Shown piece by piece: positions 36,482-45,265 of a stretch of DNA of 64,000 bases (its first letter is position 1; every line of letters begins with the position of its first letter). A model generated the notes under the pieces. That model was not told the DNA's origin and did not search any database. It was given only the letters and a program-made list of their open reading frames with translations. Source of the DNA: Lysobacter_C viscosus. GTDB lineage: Bacteria > Pseudomonadota > Gammaproteobacteria > Xanthomonadales > Xanthomonadaceae. The stretch is taken from positions 248,001 through 312,000 of the forward strand of contig NZ_JBJMAV010000003.1 in NCBI RefSeq assembly GCF_046600715.1, in the 5' to 3' direction. The translations under genes and the position numbers were made by a program.

Positions 36482-37938
36482 GCGTGACCGTCCGCCGCCG
36501 CCTGCAGCACACCGGCGATCTCGCCAAGGCCTTTCCCCGCATCCATTTCATCGGCGTCGGCGGCGTCGGCATGAGCGGCATCGCCGAAGTGATGTGCACG
36601 CTGGGCTACAAGGTGTCCGGCTCGGACACGGCCGACAACGCGGTGACCCGCCGGCTGGTCGCGCAGGGCGTGACCGTGAACCGTGGCCATGCCGCCGCCA
36701 ACGTGCTGGGCACCGATTGCGTGGTCGTGTCCAGTGCGATCAAGGCCGACAACCCCGAAGTGCTGGAAGCGCACGCGCAGCGCATCCCCGTGGTGCCGCG
36801 TGCCGAGATGCTGGCCGAGCTGATGCGCTTCAAGCGTGGCATCGCCATCGCCGGCACCCACGGCAAGACCACGACGACTTCGTTGACCGCAAGCGTGCTG
36901 GGCGAAGGCGACATCGACCCCACCTTCGTCATCGGTGGCCAGCTGCTGGCCGCCGGCTCCAATGCCAAGCTCGGCGGCGGACAGTGGCTGGTGGCGGAAG
37001 CCGACGAAAGCGACGGCAGCTTCCTGCGCCTGACCCCGCAGATCGCGGTGGTCACCAACATCGACGCCGACCACCTGGAAAACTACGGAGGCGACTTCGC
37101 CAACGTGCAGGCGGCGTTCGACGAATTCCTGCACCGGCTGCCCTTCTACGGCCTGGCCATCCTGTGCATCGACGACCCCGACGTGGCCGCGCTTGCGCTG
37201 AAGACGCCGCGCCACGTCATGACCTACGGCTTCGACCCGGATGCCGACGTCAGGGCCGAGGACGTGGTCCAGCAGGGCGCGCGGATGCGTTTCGACCTGT
37301 GCCTGCCCGACGGCACCCGCACCCCGGTGATGCTGGCGTTGCCCGGCCGGCATAACGTGCAGAACGCACTCGCGGCGGCCGCGGTGGGCTGGCAGCTTGG
37401 CGTCGAGCCTTCGGCGATCAAGCGCGCGCTGGAGAGCTTCGCCGGCATCGGCCGCCGCTTCAACCTGCTGGCGCAGGTGCCGACCCCGGATGGCGGGCTG
37501 GTCACCGTGGTCGACGACTACGGGCACCACCCCAAGGAGCTGGCGGCGGTGTTCGAAGCCGCGCGCGGCGGCTGGCCCGATAAGCGCCTGGTCGTGGCGT
37601 TCCAGCCGCACCGCTACAGCCGTACCCGCGACCTGTTCGACGAGTTCGCCGCAGTGCTGTCGGGCGTGGACGTGCTGGTGCTCACCGAGGTCTACCCGGC
37701 CGGCGAGGCACCCATCGCGGGCGCCGACTCAAAGGCATTGGCGCGCGCGATCCGCGTGCGCGGCCGGATCGATCCGGTGGTGGTGCCGGCGGCGACGGAC
37801 CTGGCATCGGTGCTTCCCGACGTGCTCCAGGACGGCGACCTGCTGATGATGATGGGCGCCGGCGACATCGGCCACGCCGCGCAGCAGCTGGTGGTCACCG
37901 GCTTCAGGCCGGCCGACCCCGGGGAGGACGCGGCATGA
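36478..37938 (+). CDS. murC: UDP-MurNAc:L-alanine ligase MurC
   Basis: 486 residues. First Mur ligase, adding L-Ala to UDP-MurNAc. IHFIGVGGVGMSGIAEVM (UDP binding), AIAGTHGKTTTTSLTASVL (ATP), EADESDGSFLRLTP, VTNIDADHLENYGGDF, and VDDYGHHPKELAAV. It follows murG with a four-base overlap and overlaps ddlB similarly; murB is not in between. Confidence 0.96.
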   Translation: MSVTVRRRLQHTGDLAKAFPRIHFIGVGGVGMSGIAEVMCTLGYKVSGSDTADNAVTRRLVAQGVTVNRGHAAANVLGTDCVVVSSAIKADNPEVLEAHAQRIPVVPRAEMLAELMRFKRGIAIAGTHGKTTTTSLTASVLGEGDIDPTFVIGGQLLAAGSNAKLGGGQWLVAEADESDGSFLRLTPQIAVVTNIDADHLENYGGDFANVQAAFDEFLHRLPFYGLAILCIDDPDVAALALKTPRHVMTYGFDPDADVRAEDVVQQGARMRFDLCLPDGTRTPVMLALPGRHNVQNALAAAAVGWQLGVEPSAIKRALESFAGIGRRFNLLAQVPTPDGGLVTVVDDYGHHPKELAAVFEAARGGWPDKRLVVAFQPHRYSRTRDLFDEFAAVLSGVDVLVLTEVYPAGEAPIAGADSKALARAIRVRGRIDPVVVPAATDLASVLPDVLQDGDLLMMMGAGDIGHAAQQLVVTGFRPADPGEDAA

Positions 37939-38927
37939 CGCTGCAGCTCGCCGCGCCGCGCCTCACCGATCCTGCAGGCTTCGGCCGGGTCGCGGTGCTG
38001 ATGGGCGGCACCAGTGCCGAGCGCGAGGTGTCGCTGGACTCCGGCCGCAACGTGCTGGAGGCGCTGCGCTCGCGCGGCGTGGATGCGTTCGGGGTCGACG
38101 GTATCCCGGCGCTGGTCGACGCCATCCGGGCCGGCCGTGATGCCGACGCAGCCAGGGTCGACCGCGTCTTCAACATCCTCCACGGCAACAAGGGCGGCGG
38201 GGAGGACGGTGTGCTGCAGGGCCTGCTGGAGGCGCTGGGCGTGCCGTTCACCGGCTCGCGGGTGCTGGGCAGCGCATTGAGCATGGACAAGATCCGCACC
38301 AAGCAGGTGTGGCTGGCAGAAGGCCTGTCGACTCCCGGCTACGTGCGCCTGGCCGGCTCCAACCGGGACGCCCGGTCCGATGTGAAGTCCGCCGCGCGCG
38401 CGCTGGGCTTGCCGGTGATCGTCAAGCCGTCATGCGAAGGCTCCAGCGTGGGCGTTTCGCGCGTGCTGGACGAAGCGGCGCTGGACGAGGCGGTCGCGCT
38501 CGCCGCGCGCTATCCGGGCGAGATGCTGGTCGAGCAGATGGTGCAGGGCGACGAGCTGACCGTGGCAGTTCTCGCCAGTGGCGATGGCCACGTGGCCCTG
38601 CCGTCGATCCGCATCGTGCCCAAGGGCGAGTGGTACGACTACAACGCCAAGTACGTCGCCGAAGACACGCAGTACCTGTGCCCCGGCCTGGACGGCGAGG
38701 ACGAGCGCGCGATCGGCGAGCTGGCACTGGCGGCCTTCGTCGCCGCCGGCTGCCAGGGCTGGGGGCGCGTGGACGTGATGCGCGACCGGGCCACGGGGCG
38801 CCTGTTCCTGCTCGAGGTGAACACCGCGCCGGGCATGACCAGCCACTCGCTGGTGCCCAAGGCCGCGGGCCAGGTCGGGATCGACTTCCCCGAGCTGTGC
38901 TGGCGCGTGCTGGAGACATCGCTGTGA
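37935..38927 (+). CDS. ddlB: D-alanine:D-alanine ligase (DdlB)
   Basis: 330 residues, ATP-grasp. VAVLMGGTSAEREVSLDSG at the N-terminus, NILHGNKGGGEDGVLQGLLE, GSALSMDKIRTKQVW, VIVKPSCEGSSVGVSRV, YNAKYVAEDTQYLCP, and the metal site LEVNTAPGMTSHSLVPKAA. It provides the dipeptide for MurF. The HGxxGEDG loop reads HGNKGGGEDG, with two extra Gly compared with the commonest form. Confidence 0.95.
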   Translation: MTLQLAAPRLTDPAGFGRVAVLMGGTSAEREVSLDSGRNVLEALRSRGVDAFGVDGIPALVDAIRAGRDADAARVDRVFNILHGNKGGGEDGVLQGLLEALGVPFTGSRVLGSALSMDKIRTKQVWLAEGLSTPGYVRLAGSNRDARSDVKSAARALGLPVIVKPSCEGSSVGVSRVLDEAALDEAVALAARYPGEMLVEQMVQGDELTVAVLASGDGHVALPSIRIVPKGEWYDYNAKYVAEDTQYLCPGLDGEDERAIGELALAAFVAAGCQGWGRVDVMRDRATGRLFLLEVNTAPGMTSHSLVPKAAGQVGIDFPELCWRVLETSL

Positions 38928-39664
38928 GCGCGCTGTTGCGCCTGCTTGGCTGGTTGCTGGCGGTCGCGCTGGTGGTGGCACCGGTGGTGGCCGTGGTCAA
39001 TGGCTGGGTCGGCAGCGAGCAATGGCCGCTGCAACGGATGCGCGCCACCGGCACGTTCGAACGCGTCGACGACGCGCGCCTGCGCGAGGCGCTGCTGCCG
39101 TACGCACGCCAGGGCTTCTTCGCCGTCGACCTGGACCGTGCGCAGTCGGCCGTGGCGGCGCTGCCCTGGGTGGAGACGGCCAAGGTGCGCAAGCGCTGGC
39201 CCGACGTGCTCGAGGTGACCGTCACCGAACACCGTCCGTTCGCGCGCTGGGGCGATGACCAACTGCTCTCCGAACATGGACGGCTGTTCCCCGTGAGCGG
39301 AATCGAAGTCCCGGCGGGGCTGCCCAGGCTGTCCGGCCCCGACGCACGGGTGCACGACGTGGTCGAGCTCTACAACGAATCCCGCGACCTGATCGCCGGC
39401 GCCGGACTGCAGGTGCGCGAGGTGGCACTCGACGCGCGCGGCAGCTGGACGCTCGAGCTGGACGGCGGCACCGAACTGGTGGTCGGCCGCGCCGAGGCGC
39501 ACGCACGCATCGCCCGTTTCGTCCGCCTGGTACCGCAACTGCTCGCCCAACCGACCCAGCGCCTGGCGCGGGCCGACCTCCGATACACCAATGGATTCGC
39601 ACTCACCTGGGCCCCGATGCCCACGGACGGGGACGCGCCATCGCAGCAACAGGACCAGACATGA
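38924..39664 (+). CDS. ftsQ: Cell division protein FtsQ
   Basis: 246 residues from a GTG overlapping ddlB. Short cytoplasmic start, one transmembrane helix (~5-26), a POTRA domain (WPLQRMRATGTFERVDDARLREALLP) and the beta domain (KRWPDVLEVTVTEHRPFARWGDDQLLSEHG). FtsQ recruits FtsL and FtsB in the divisome. A polar Gln/Asp tail closes the protein. Overlaps ftsA by four bases. Confidence 0.94.
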   Translation: MSALLRLLGWLLAVALVVAPVVAVVNGWVGSEQWPLQRMRATGTFERVDDARLREALLPYARQGFFAVDLDRAQSAVAALPWVETAKVRKRWPDVLEVTVTEHRPFARWGDDQLLSEHGRLFPVSGIEVPAGLPRLSGPDARVHDVVELYNESRDLIAGAGLQVREVALDARGSWTLELDGGTELVVGRAEAHARIARFVRLVPQLLAQPTQRLARADLRYTNGFALTWAPMPTDGDAPSQQQDQT

Positions 39665-40911
39665 ATCGCAAGGGCGACAAATCGCTGATCGTCGGGCTCG
39701 ACATCGGCACCTCCAAGGTGGTGGCGCTGGTGGGCGAGTACACGCCGGCCAACGGCGGGCCGGCCCAGCCGATCGAGGTCATCGGCATCGGCAGCCACGA
39801 ATCGCGCGGCCTGCGTCGCGGCGTGGTGGTGGACATCGAATCGACCGTGCAGTCGATCCAGCGCGCCATCGAGGAAGCCGAGCTGATGGCCGGCTGCGAG
39901 ATCCGCTCGGTGTACGCATCGATCTCCGGCAGCCACGTGCAATGCCGCAACTCGCAGGGCATCGCGCCGATCCGCGACGGCGAGGTCACCTTCGGCGACC
40001 TCGACCGCGTGCTGGAGGCGGCCAAGGCCGTCGCCATCCCGGCCGACCAGAAGATCCTGCATGCGATCCCGCGCGACTACGTGCTGGACGACTCGCAGGA
40101 GGGTATCCGCAACCCGGTCGGCATGACCGGTGTACGGCTCGAGGTGCATGCGCACCTGGTGGTGTGCGCGCAATCGGCCGCCGCCAACGTCAGCAAGTGC
40201 GTGCAGCGCTGCGGCCTGCAGGTCGATGACCTGGTACTGGGCGTGCTGGCATCGAGCCACGCGGTGCTGACCAGCGATGAACGCGAGCTGGGCGTGGTGC
40301 TGGTCGACATCGGCGCCGGCACCACCGACATCGCGGTGTTCGTGCACGGCGCCATCGCCCATTCGGCCAGCCTTGGCATCGCCGGCGACAAGGTCACCGA
40401 GGACATCGCGCACATGCTGCGCACGCCGACCCCCGAAGCCGAGCAGATCAAGGTCCGCTATGCCTGCGCGCTGGCGCAGATGGCCACCGCGGAGGAATCG
40501 ATCCAGGTGCCCAGCGTCGGCGACCGCCCGCCGCGCCGCATGCCGCGCCACTCGCTGGCGCAGGCGGTGCAGGCGCGCTACGAGGAAATCTTCGAGATGG
40601 TCCAGGCCGAGCTGCGTCGCAGCGGCTTCGAGCAGCACGTCAGGGCCGGCATGGTCCTGACCGGCGGCGCCTCGAAGATGGAAGGCGTGGTCGAGCTGGC
40701 CGAGGAAATGCTGCAGATGCCGGTGCGGGTGGGGATCCCCCAGCACGTGACCGGCCTGGGCGAGGTCGTCGGCAACCCGGTGCACGCCACCGGCGTGGGC
40801 CTGCTGCTGATGGGCAGCCAGATAGAGAACCCCCGCCGCCCGGTGCTGCCCACGGGGCGTGCCGGCACCTTCTTCAACAAGCTCAAGAACTGGTACCGGG
40901 GGGAATTCTGA
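39661..40911 (+). CDS. ftsA: Cell division protein FtsA
   Basis: 416 residues, actin-like ATPase that tethers FtsZ to the membrane. VGLDIGTSKVVALVGEY (phosphate 1), the 1C insertion (VVVDIESTVQSIQRAI...), VLVDIGAGTTDIAVFVHGAIAH split as VDIGAGTTDIAVF, VLTGGASKMEGVVELAEE, and the C-terminal amphipathic segment TFFNKLKNWYRGEF that binds membrane. The 112-base gap to ftsZ holds an AT-rich CATATAAAGAGGA that includes the ftsZ ribosome-binding site. Confidence 0.96.
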   Translation: MNRKGDKSLIVGLDIGTSKVVALVGEYTPANGGPAQPIEVIGIGSHESRGLRRGVVVDIESTVQSIQRAIEEAELMAGCEIRSVYASISGSHVQCRNSQGIAPIRDGEVTFGDLDRVLEAAKAVAIPADQKILHAIPRDYVLDDSQEGIRNPVGMTGVRLEVHAHLVVCAQSAAANVSKCVQRCGLQVDDLVLGVLASSHAVLTSDERELGVVLVDIGAGTTDIAVFVHGAIAHSASLGIAGDKVTEDIAHMLRTPTPEAEQIKVRYACALAQMATAEESIQVPSVGDRPPRRMPRHSLAQAVQARYEEIFEMVQAELRRSGFEQHVRAGMVLTGGASKMEGVVELAEEMLQMPVRVGIPQHVTGLGEVVGNPVHATGVGLLLMGSQIENPRRPVLPTGRAGTFFNKLKNWYRGEF

Positions 40912-41023
40912 TGTCCCCGGCAATTCATATGCAGTCCCGACGGCGAAGCAGGCGACGAACACGCAGCACCCCGGCAGCAACCCCCACGGCACACAACTAG
41001 CACCATATAAAGAGGACTCGGAC

Positions 41024-42256
41024 ATGGCACATTTCGAACTGGTAGAGAGCATGGCCCCGAACGCGATCATCAAGGTGATCGGCGTCGGCGGCGGCGGCGG
41101 CAACGCGGTCGCCCACATGGTCAGCGGCAACGTCGACGGCGTGGAGTTCATCACCGCCAACACCGACTCGCAGGCGATCAAGAACTGCGGCGCCAAGCTG
41201 CAGCTGCAGCTGGGCAGCAACGTCACCAAGGGGCTGGGCGCGGGCGCCAACCCGGAGGTCGGCCGGCAGGCCGCGCTGGAAGACCGCGAGCGCCTGATGG
41301 ACGCCATGCAGGGCGCGGACATGGTGTTCATCACCGCCGGCATGGGCGGCGGCACCGGCACGGGCGCGGCGCCGGTGGTGGCGCAGCTGGCCAAGGAGAT
41401 GGGCATCCTGACCGTGGCCGTGGTCACCAAGCCGTTCCCGTTCGAGGGCCGCCGCCGCATGCAGGTCGCGCTCAAGGGCATCGAGGAGCTCAGCCACCAC
41501 TGCGACTCGCTGATCACCATCCCCAATGAAAAGCTGATCACCGTGCTCGGCCGCAATGCCACCATGATCCAGGCCTTCCGCGCGGCCAACGACGTGCTGC
41601 TGGGCGCCGTGCAGGGCATTGCCGACCTGATCGTCCGCCCCGGCCTGATCAACGTCGACTTCGCCGACGTGCGCACGGTGATGAGCGAGATGGGCCTGGC
41701 GATGATGGGCACCGGCTCGGCCCGCGGCGACGACCGCGCGCAGGCCGCGGCCGAGTCCGCGGTGCAGAACCCGCTGCTGGACGACATCAACCTGTCGGGC
41801 GCCAACGGGATCCTGGTCAACATCACCGCAGGCCCGGACTTCACCATGGCCGAGTTCGACGAGGTCGGCCGCACCATCGAGGCCTTCGCCTCCGAGGATG
41901 CGACGGTCGTGATCGGCACCGTGCTCGATCCGGACATGCAGGACGAGGTCAAGGTGACCGTCGTCGCCACCGGCCTGAATCGCGCTGTCGCACGCACCGG
42001 GCAACGCGAGACCGGGCGCGCCGTGAGCCACGTCCAGCTGGTGCGCGACGGCACCACCGGCCTGCCGATCGACGCGGTGGCCGACGGATTCACACCGGGA
42101 TCGGCCACGCCGCCCACCGGATTCGGCCAGCTGCGCAGCCGCACCGCGTCGGCAACTGAAGCCTCGACCCCGGCGGCCAGCCCGGCGGTGGCCGATTTCG
42201 GCGGAAGCGACAGCTACCTGGACATTCCTGCTTTCCTGCGCCGACAGGCCGACTGA
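41024..42256 (+). CDS. ftsZ: Cell division protein FtsZ
   Basis: 410 residues. Tubulin-like GTPase forming the Z-ring. The GTP signature GGGTGTG is in GMGGGTGTGAAPVVAQ; GVGGGGGNAVAHM starts the fold; NVDFADVRTVMSEMG carries the T7 loop region. A ~60-residue disordered linker leads to the conserved tail YLDIPAFLRRQAD that binds FtsA and ZipA. ATG at 41024 with AGAGGA about nine bases upstream. Part of the tail sequence is repeated ~130 bases downstream. Confidence 0.97.
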   Translation: MAHFELVESMAPNAIIKVIGVGGGGGNAVAHMVSGNVDGVEFITANTDSQAIKNCGAKLQLQLGSNVTKGLGAGANPEVGRQAALEDRERLMDAMQGADMVFITAGMGGGTGTGAAPVVAQLAKEMGILTVAVVTKPFPFEGRRRMQVALKGIEELSHHCDSLITIPNEKLITVLGRNATMIQAFRAANDVLLGAVQGIADLIVRPGLINVDFADVRTVMSEMGLAMMGTGSARGDDRAQAAAESAVQNPLLDDINLSGANGILVNITAGPDFTMAEFDEVGRTIEAFASEDATVVIGTVLDPDMQDEVKVTVVATGLNRAVARTGQRETGRAVSHVQLVRDGTTGLPIDAVADGFTPGSATPPTGFGQLRSRTASATEASTPAASPAVADFGGSDSYLDIPAFLRRQAD

Positions 42257-42394
42257 TGCCGTCCTTGGCGCAGGACCGGGGCTTCGGCCCGTCCGGCCCG
42301 GCCATCCCTGGCCGGGCGTTCGGCCACGCGCCGGGCAGTGCCCGGCAAGCGCGTGGCCTCACCCTGCGCCGCCAGGCAGACTGATCCGCCGTCC
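42236..42394 (+). repeat. Duplicated fragment of the ftsZ 3' end
   Basis: The last 21 bases of ftsZ (42236-42256, encoding LRRQAD plus stop) recur at 42364-42384 with 19 identities and again spell LRRQAD-stop, in a different frame. Similarity continues past the stop (GACTGAT...CCGTCC) to about 42264 and 42394, with a two- to three-base difference. The second copy has no open frame linking it to ftsZ and is not expected to be translated. It lies just before the terminator. Confidence 0.75.
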
Positions 42395-42410
42395 GAGTCC
42401 TGCAACACGG

Positions 42411-42440
42411 CCGCCGGGGCGTCCTCCCCGGGGCCTTTTT
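42411..42440 (+). terminator. Intrinsic terminator of the dcw operon
   Basis: Stem CCGGGG (42414-42419) with CCCCGG (42426-42431), followed by GGCC and five T (42436-42440). Right after it a second inverted repeat, GACCGGCCGG (42441-42450) with CCGGCCGGTC (42457-42466), overlaps the end. The remaining ~175 bases up to lpxC hold no gene; TTCAGG (42520) and TACGCT 17 bases later are a weak promoter candidate for lpxC. Confidence 0.8.
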
Positions 42441-42642
42441 GACCGGCCGGTCACGGCCGGCCGGTCAGTTTCCCGGACGTGGGTGACACTCCCGGGACAC
42501 TGCGTCCTTTTCCGTTCAGGTTCAGCCACCTGCGTGGTACGCTTCCGCCGTTTCGAGGTCGCCGGTCCGTCGTTGCGGGCCCACCCTCGTTACAAGGCCG
42601 TTTCCCACCCGTGTCCACGCACCCAAGGCCTGCCCTCCGCCC

Positions 42643-43551
42643 ATGCTGCGCCAGCGAACCCTCAAGAACGTGATCCGCGCCACCGGCGTGGGGCTGCACA
42701 GTGGCGAAAAGGTCTTCCTGACCCTGCGCCCGGCACCCGCCGAGACCGGCATCGTGTTCCGACGTGTGGACCTGGATCCCGTGGTCGAGGTGCCCGCACG
42801 GGCTGAGCTGGTCAGCGAAACCGTGCTGTGTACCGGCTTGAGCTGCGGTCCTGCCAAGGTGCAGACCGTCGAGCACCTGTTGTCGGCCCTGGCCGGCCTG
42901 GGCATCGACAACGCCTATATAGAGTTGTCCGCGCCCGAGGTCCCGATCATGGACGGCTCGGCCGGCCCCTTCGTGTTCCTGCTGCAGTCGGCGGGGATCG
43001 AGGAGCAGGACGCCCCCAAGCGCTTCATCCGCATCCTGCGGCCGGTCGAGGTGCGCGAGGGCGGCAAGTTTGCCAGGTTCGAACCCCACGACGGCTTCCG
43101 CATCGGATTCACGGTCGAATTCGACCACCCGGCCATCCCGGCGTCGCAGTCGCGGGCCGAAGTCGAGTTCTCCACCGCCTCGTACGTGAAGGAAGTCAGC
43201 CGGGCCCGCACCTTCGGCTTCATGCGTGACCTGGAGTACATGCGGGAGCGCAACCTGGGTCTGGGCGGGTCGATGGACAACGCGATCGTCCTGGACGAGT
43301 TCCGCGTCCTCAATGACGACGGGCTCCGCTACGTTGACGAGTTCGTACGCCACAAGATCCTCGACGCCGTGGGCGACCTGTACCTGGCCGGGCACCCGAT
43401 CATCGGCGCCTACGAGGGCTTCAAGTCCGGGCATGCGCTCAACAACCAGCTGGTACGCGCGCTGCTGGCCGAGCGGTCCGCCTGGGAGGAAGTGTCCTTC
43501 CCGGGCGACGAGCCCGCGCCCGTCGTTTTCGGGGCGCCGTTGCCGGCCTGA
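42643..43551 (+). CDS. lpxC: UDP-3-O-acyl-GlcNAc deacetylase LpxC
   Basis: 302 residues. Zinc amidase, committed step of lipid A synthesis. The metal ligands fall at the family positions: His78 (VEHLLSAL), His237 and Asp241 (RHKILDAVGD); GSAGPFVF and SGHALNNQLVRAL are also conserved. No clear Shine-Dalgarno precedes the ATG. It is separated from ftsZ by a terminator, so it probably has its own promoter. Confidence 0.97.
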   Translation: MLRQRTLKNVIRATGVGLHSGEKVFLTLRPAPAETGIVFRRVDLDPVVEVPARAELVSETVLCTGLSCGPAKVQTVEHLLSALAGLGIDNAYIELSAPEVPIMDGSAGPFVFLLQSAGIEEQDAPKRFIRILRPVEVREGGKFARFEPHDGFRIGFTVEFDHPAIPASQSRAEVEFSTASYVKEVSRARTFGFMRDLEYMRERNLGLGGSMDNAIVLDEFRVLNDDGLRYVDEFVRHKILDAVGDLYLAGHPIIGAYEGFKSGHALNNQLVRALLAERSAWEEVSFPGDEPAPVVFGAPLPA

Positions 43552-43608
43552 GGCCTCCCCAGCGGCGCTCGCCGCGTTGCGACGCCTCGTTTTCACGAAG
43601 CGGGTGCC

Positions 43609-43651
43609 ACGTCACAGAGGTGAACATCCCGTGACGTCATAACGTTTTTTT
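43609..43651 (+). terminator. Probable terminator after lpxC
   Basis: ACGTCAC (43609-43615) pairs with GTGACGT (43631-43637) across a 15-base loop, and a run of seven T (43645-43651) follows eight bases later. The rest of the 221-base convergent gap to the DUF721 gene is AT-richer and contains a GGCATG-AAC-CATGCC hairpin (43745-43759) but no gene. Confidence 0.55.
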
Positions 43652-43772
43652 AACAGAATCCTTCCGAAACGCTTCTGAAGCCTTAACAAACAGGCAGGCA
43701 GGCGTCGCTAGGATGCCCCGTCACTTGATCACGCAGCCATCACCGGCATGAACCATGCCAGTGCCCTGCGGA

Positions 43773-44219
43773 TCAGGCGGCGCCGCTGGAATCCGAAGGA
43801 TCGGGCGTTTCCGATGGTGCCAACGCGGTCTTGAACGCCAACTGGGCGGCCGCGGACAGGGGGATGGCTGGAGCGGTGACCTGCAAGGGGCGGGGCATCG
43901 GAGGGGCGGTCTTGATGACCACTTCAGTCGCGGCAAGGCCGAGGGACCGGGCCGCAACCAGCAGTTCCGGCGTTGCGAGCCTCAATTTGGCCCGCCACAC
44001 CGGTGCATCGACCAAAAACACGAGCCTGCCGTTTTCGACGTTAGCCAGCCGCGCATGCGCGGCCAGCGGATCCGGCAGGAGGGGGCGTAACCGACGGTCC
44101 AGCCCGTCGAGCCACAAGGCTCGACGGATCGGGTCGCCAGCAGGCTCCGCCAACAGCGCATCGAGCGCCGGCAGCGGGGATGAGGGCGGACGCGGGGACC
44201 TGGACCTGAATTCAGACAT
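43773..44219 (-). CDS. dciA: DUF721 protein, probable DciA-type helicase loader
   Basis: 148 residues. The central ~90 residues match the DUF721 pattern: a Trp-containing helix (RRALWLDGLDRRLRPLLPDPLAAHARLANVENG), then LVFLVDAPVWRAKLRLATPELL. DciA loads the replicative helicase DnaB in bacteria that lack DnaC, and Xanthomonadaceae are in that group. N- and C-termini are Pro/Ser-rich and probably disordered. The start is only seven bases from that of the divergent peptidase gene, so its promoter must lie inside that gene or overlap the starts. Confidence 0.78.
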   Translation of the reverse strand: MSEFRSRSPRPPSSPLPALDALLAEPAGDPIRRALWLDGLDRRLRPLLPDPLAAHARLANVENGRLVFLVDAPVWRAKLRLATPELLVAARSLGLAATEVVIKTAPPMPRPLQVTAPAIPLSAAAQLAFKTALAPSETPDPSDSSGAA

Positions 44220-44226
44220 CGGACTT

Positions 44227-45138
44227 ATGACCTATCAAACCATCGTAACCAAATCGCGTGCAGGCCTTGAGAACATCCTTGGCCAGGCAGGCAGCCACGG
44301 GCAGCGCCGTCCCGGTGCCGCACTGGCCCTCCTGCTGGGCGTCGGCTTCAGCGCAGGAGCGGCCGCCGGCATCGGCTATACCGCCAGCCTACGCGCCGAG
44401 GTCAACCAGCAGCAGGCGCAGATCGAAGAAACACGGCGCGACGCGCAGCGCGAGATCAACGCACTCGCCGCCCGGCTCGGCGAACTCCAGGCCGAGGCCA
44501 ATCGCCTCAATGCGCTTGGCGAGCGGCTGACCCGCATCGGCCAGCTGCAGGATGGCGAGTTCGACTTCGACAAGCCGCTGGGCGTGGGTGGTGCCGGCCC
44601 GACCCGCGACATCAGCAAGGGCGAGATCGACGAGGACATGGCCTCCCTGCAGGCCAAGTTCCAGGCATCGGGTGAGCAGCTCACGGTGCTCGAGTCGCTG
44701 CTGTTCAACCGTCAGCTGGACCTGAACGCAGTGCCGTCGCGCGCGCCGATCGCCGGCAGCTACATCACCTCAGGCTTCGGCTTCCGTTCCGATCCGTTCG
44801 GCGGCGGTCGCGCCTCGCACAAGGGCATCGACTTCCATGCCCGCACCGGTGACCCGGTGCTGTCGGTGGCGGATGGCGTGGTGAGCTTCTCCGGTACGCG
44901 CTCCGGGTATGGCCATGTGGTCGAGGTCGACCACGGCAACGGCTACGTGACCCGCTACGCGCACAACTCGCGCCTGACCCGTCGGGTCGGCGAGCTGGTC
45001 CGGGCCGGTGGCGAGATCGCCAAGGCGGGCTCGTCGGGGCGTTCGACCGGCCCGCACGTGCATTTCGAGGTGTGGGAGAACGGTCGCGTGGTCAACCCGC
45101 GCAAGTTCCTCAACGAGGCCTCGCCGCTGCAGGGTTGA
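44227..45138 (+). CDS. M23 family metallopeptidase, membrane anchored
   Basis: 303 residues. Cytoplasmic N-terminus, one transmembrane helix (~31-50, AALALLLGVGFSAGAAAGIG), a coiled coil (~54-98) and a C-terminal LytM domain. The zinc ligands are complete: His198 and Asp202 in HKGID, and His277/His279 in HVHFEV, so it should be an active peptidoglycan endopeptidase rather than an EnvC/NlpD-type activator. The place between lpxC and secA is usual in this family of bacteria. The helix-like start makes a cleaved signal unlikely. Confidence 0.9.
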   Translation: MTYQTIVTKSRAGLENILGQAGSHGQRRPGAALALLLGVGFSAGAAAGIGYTASLRAEVNQQQAQIEETRRDAQREINALAARLGELQAEANRLNALGERLTRIGQLQDGEFDFDKPLGVGGAGPTRDISKGEIDEDMASLQAKFQASGEQLTVLESLLFNRQLDLNAVPSRAPIAGSYITSGFGFRSDPFGGGRASHKGIDFHARTGDPVLSVADGVVSFSGTRSGYGHVVEVDHGNGYVTRYAHNSRLTRRVGELVRAGGEIAKAGSSGRSTGPHVHFEVWENGRVVNPRKFLNEASPLQG

Positions 45139-45175
45139 TTCGACCCAGCCGGCCACGCGGTTTCGAAAGCACTAG

Positions 45176-45203
45176 ACAACGCCCCGGTTCGCCGGGGCGT
45201 TGT
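45176..45203 (+). terminator. Strong hairpin after the M23 peptidase gene
   Basis: A perfect 12-bp stem, ACAACGCCCCGG (45176-45187) with CCGGGGCGTTGT (45192-45203), closed by the very stable loop TTCG, 37 bases after the stop. The tail GTTGTCATTA has only scattered T, but the hairpin is the clearest in the window and most likely terminates or protects the transcript. Confidence 0.7.
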
Positions 45204-45265
45204 CATTAGGGGGCTTGCCGGCCGGGTCGCTGCAGGGGTTCGAAAGACTGGCTTGCATGCGCGTT

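Noticed and set aside
42257..42384. Read-through or frameshifted longer FtsZ using the second LRRQAD copy
   Set aside because: The intervening sequence is out of frame and has no slippery site that I can see; kept only as a duplication finding.
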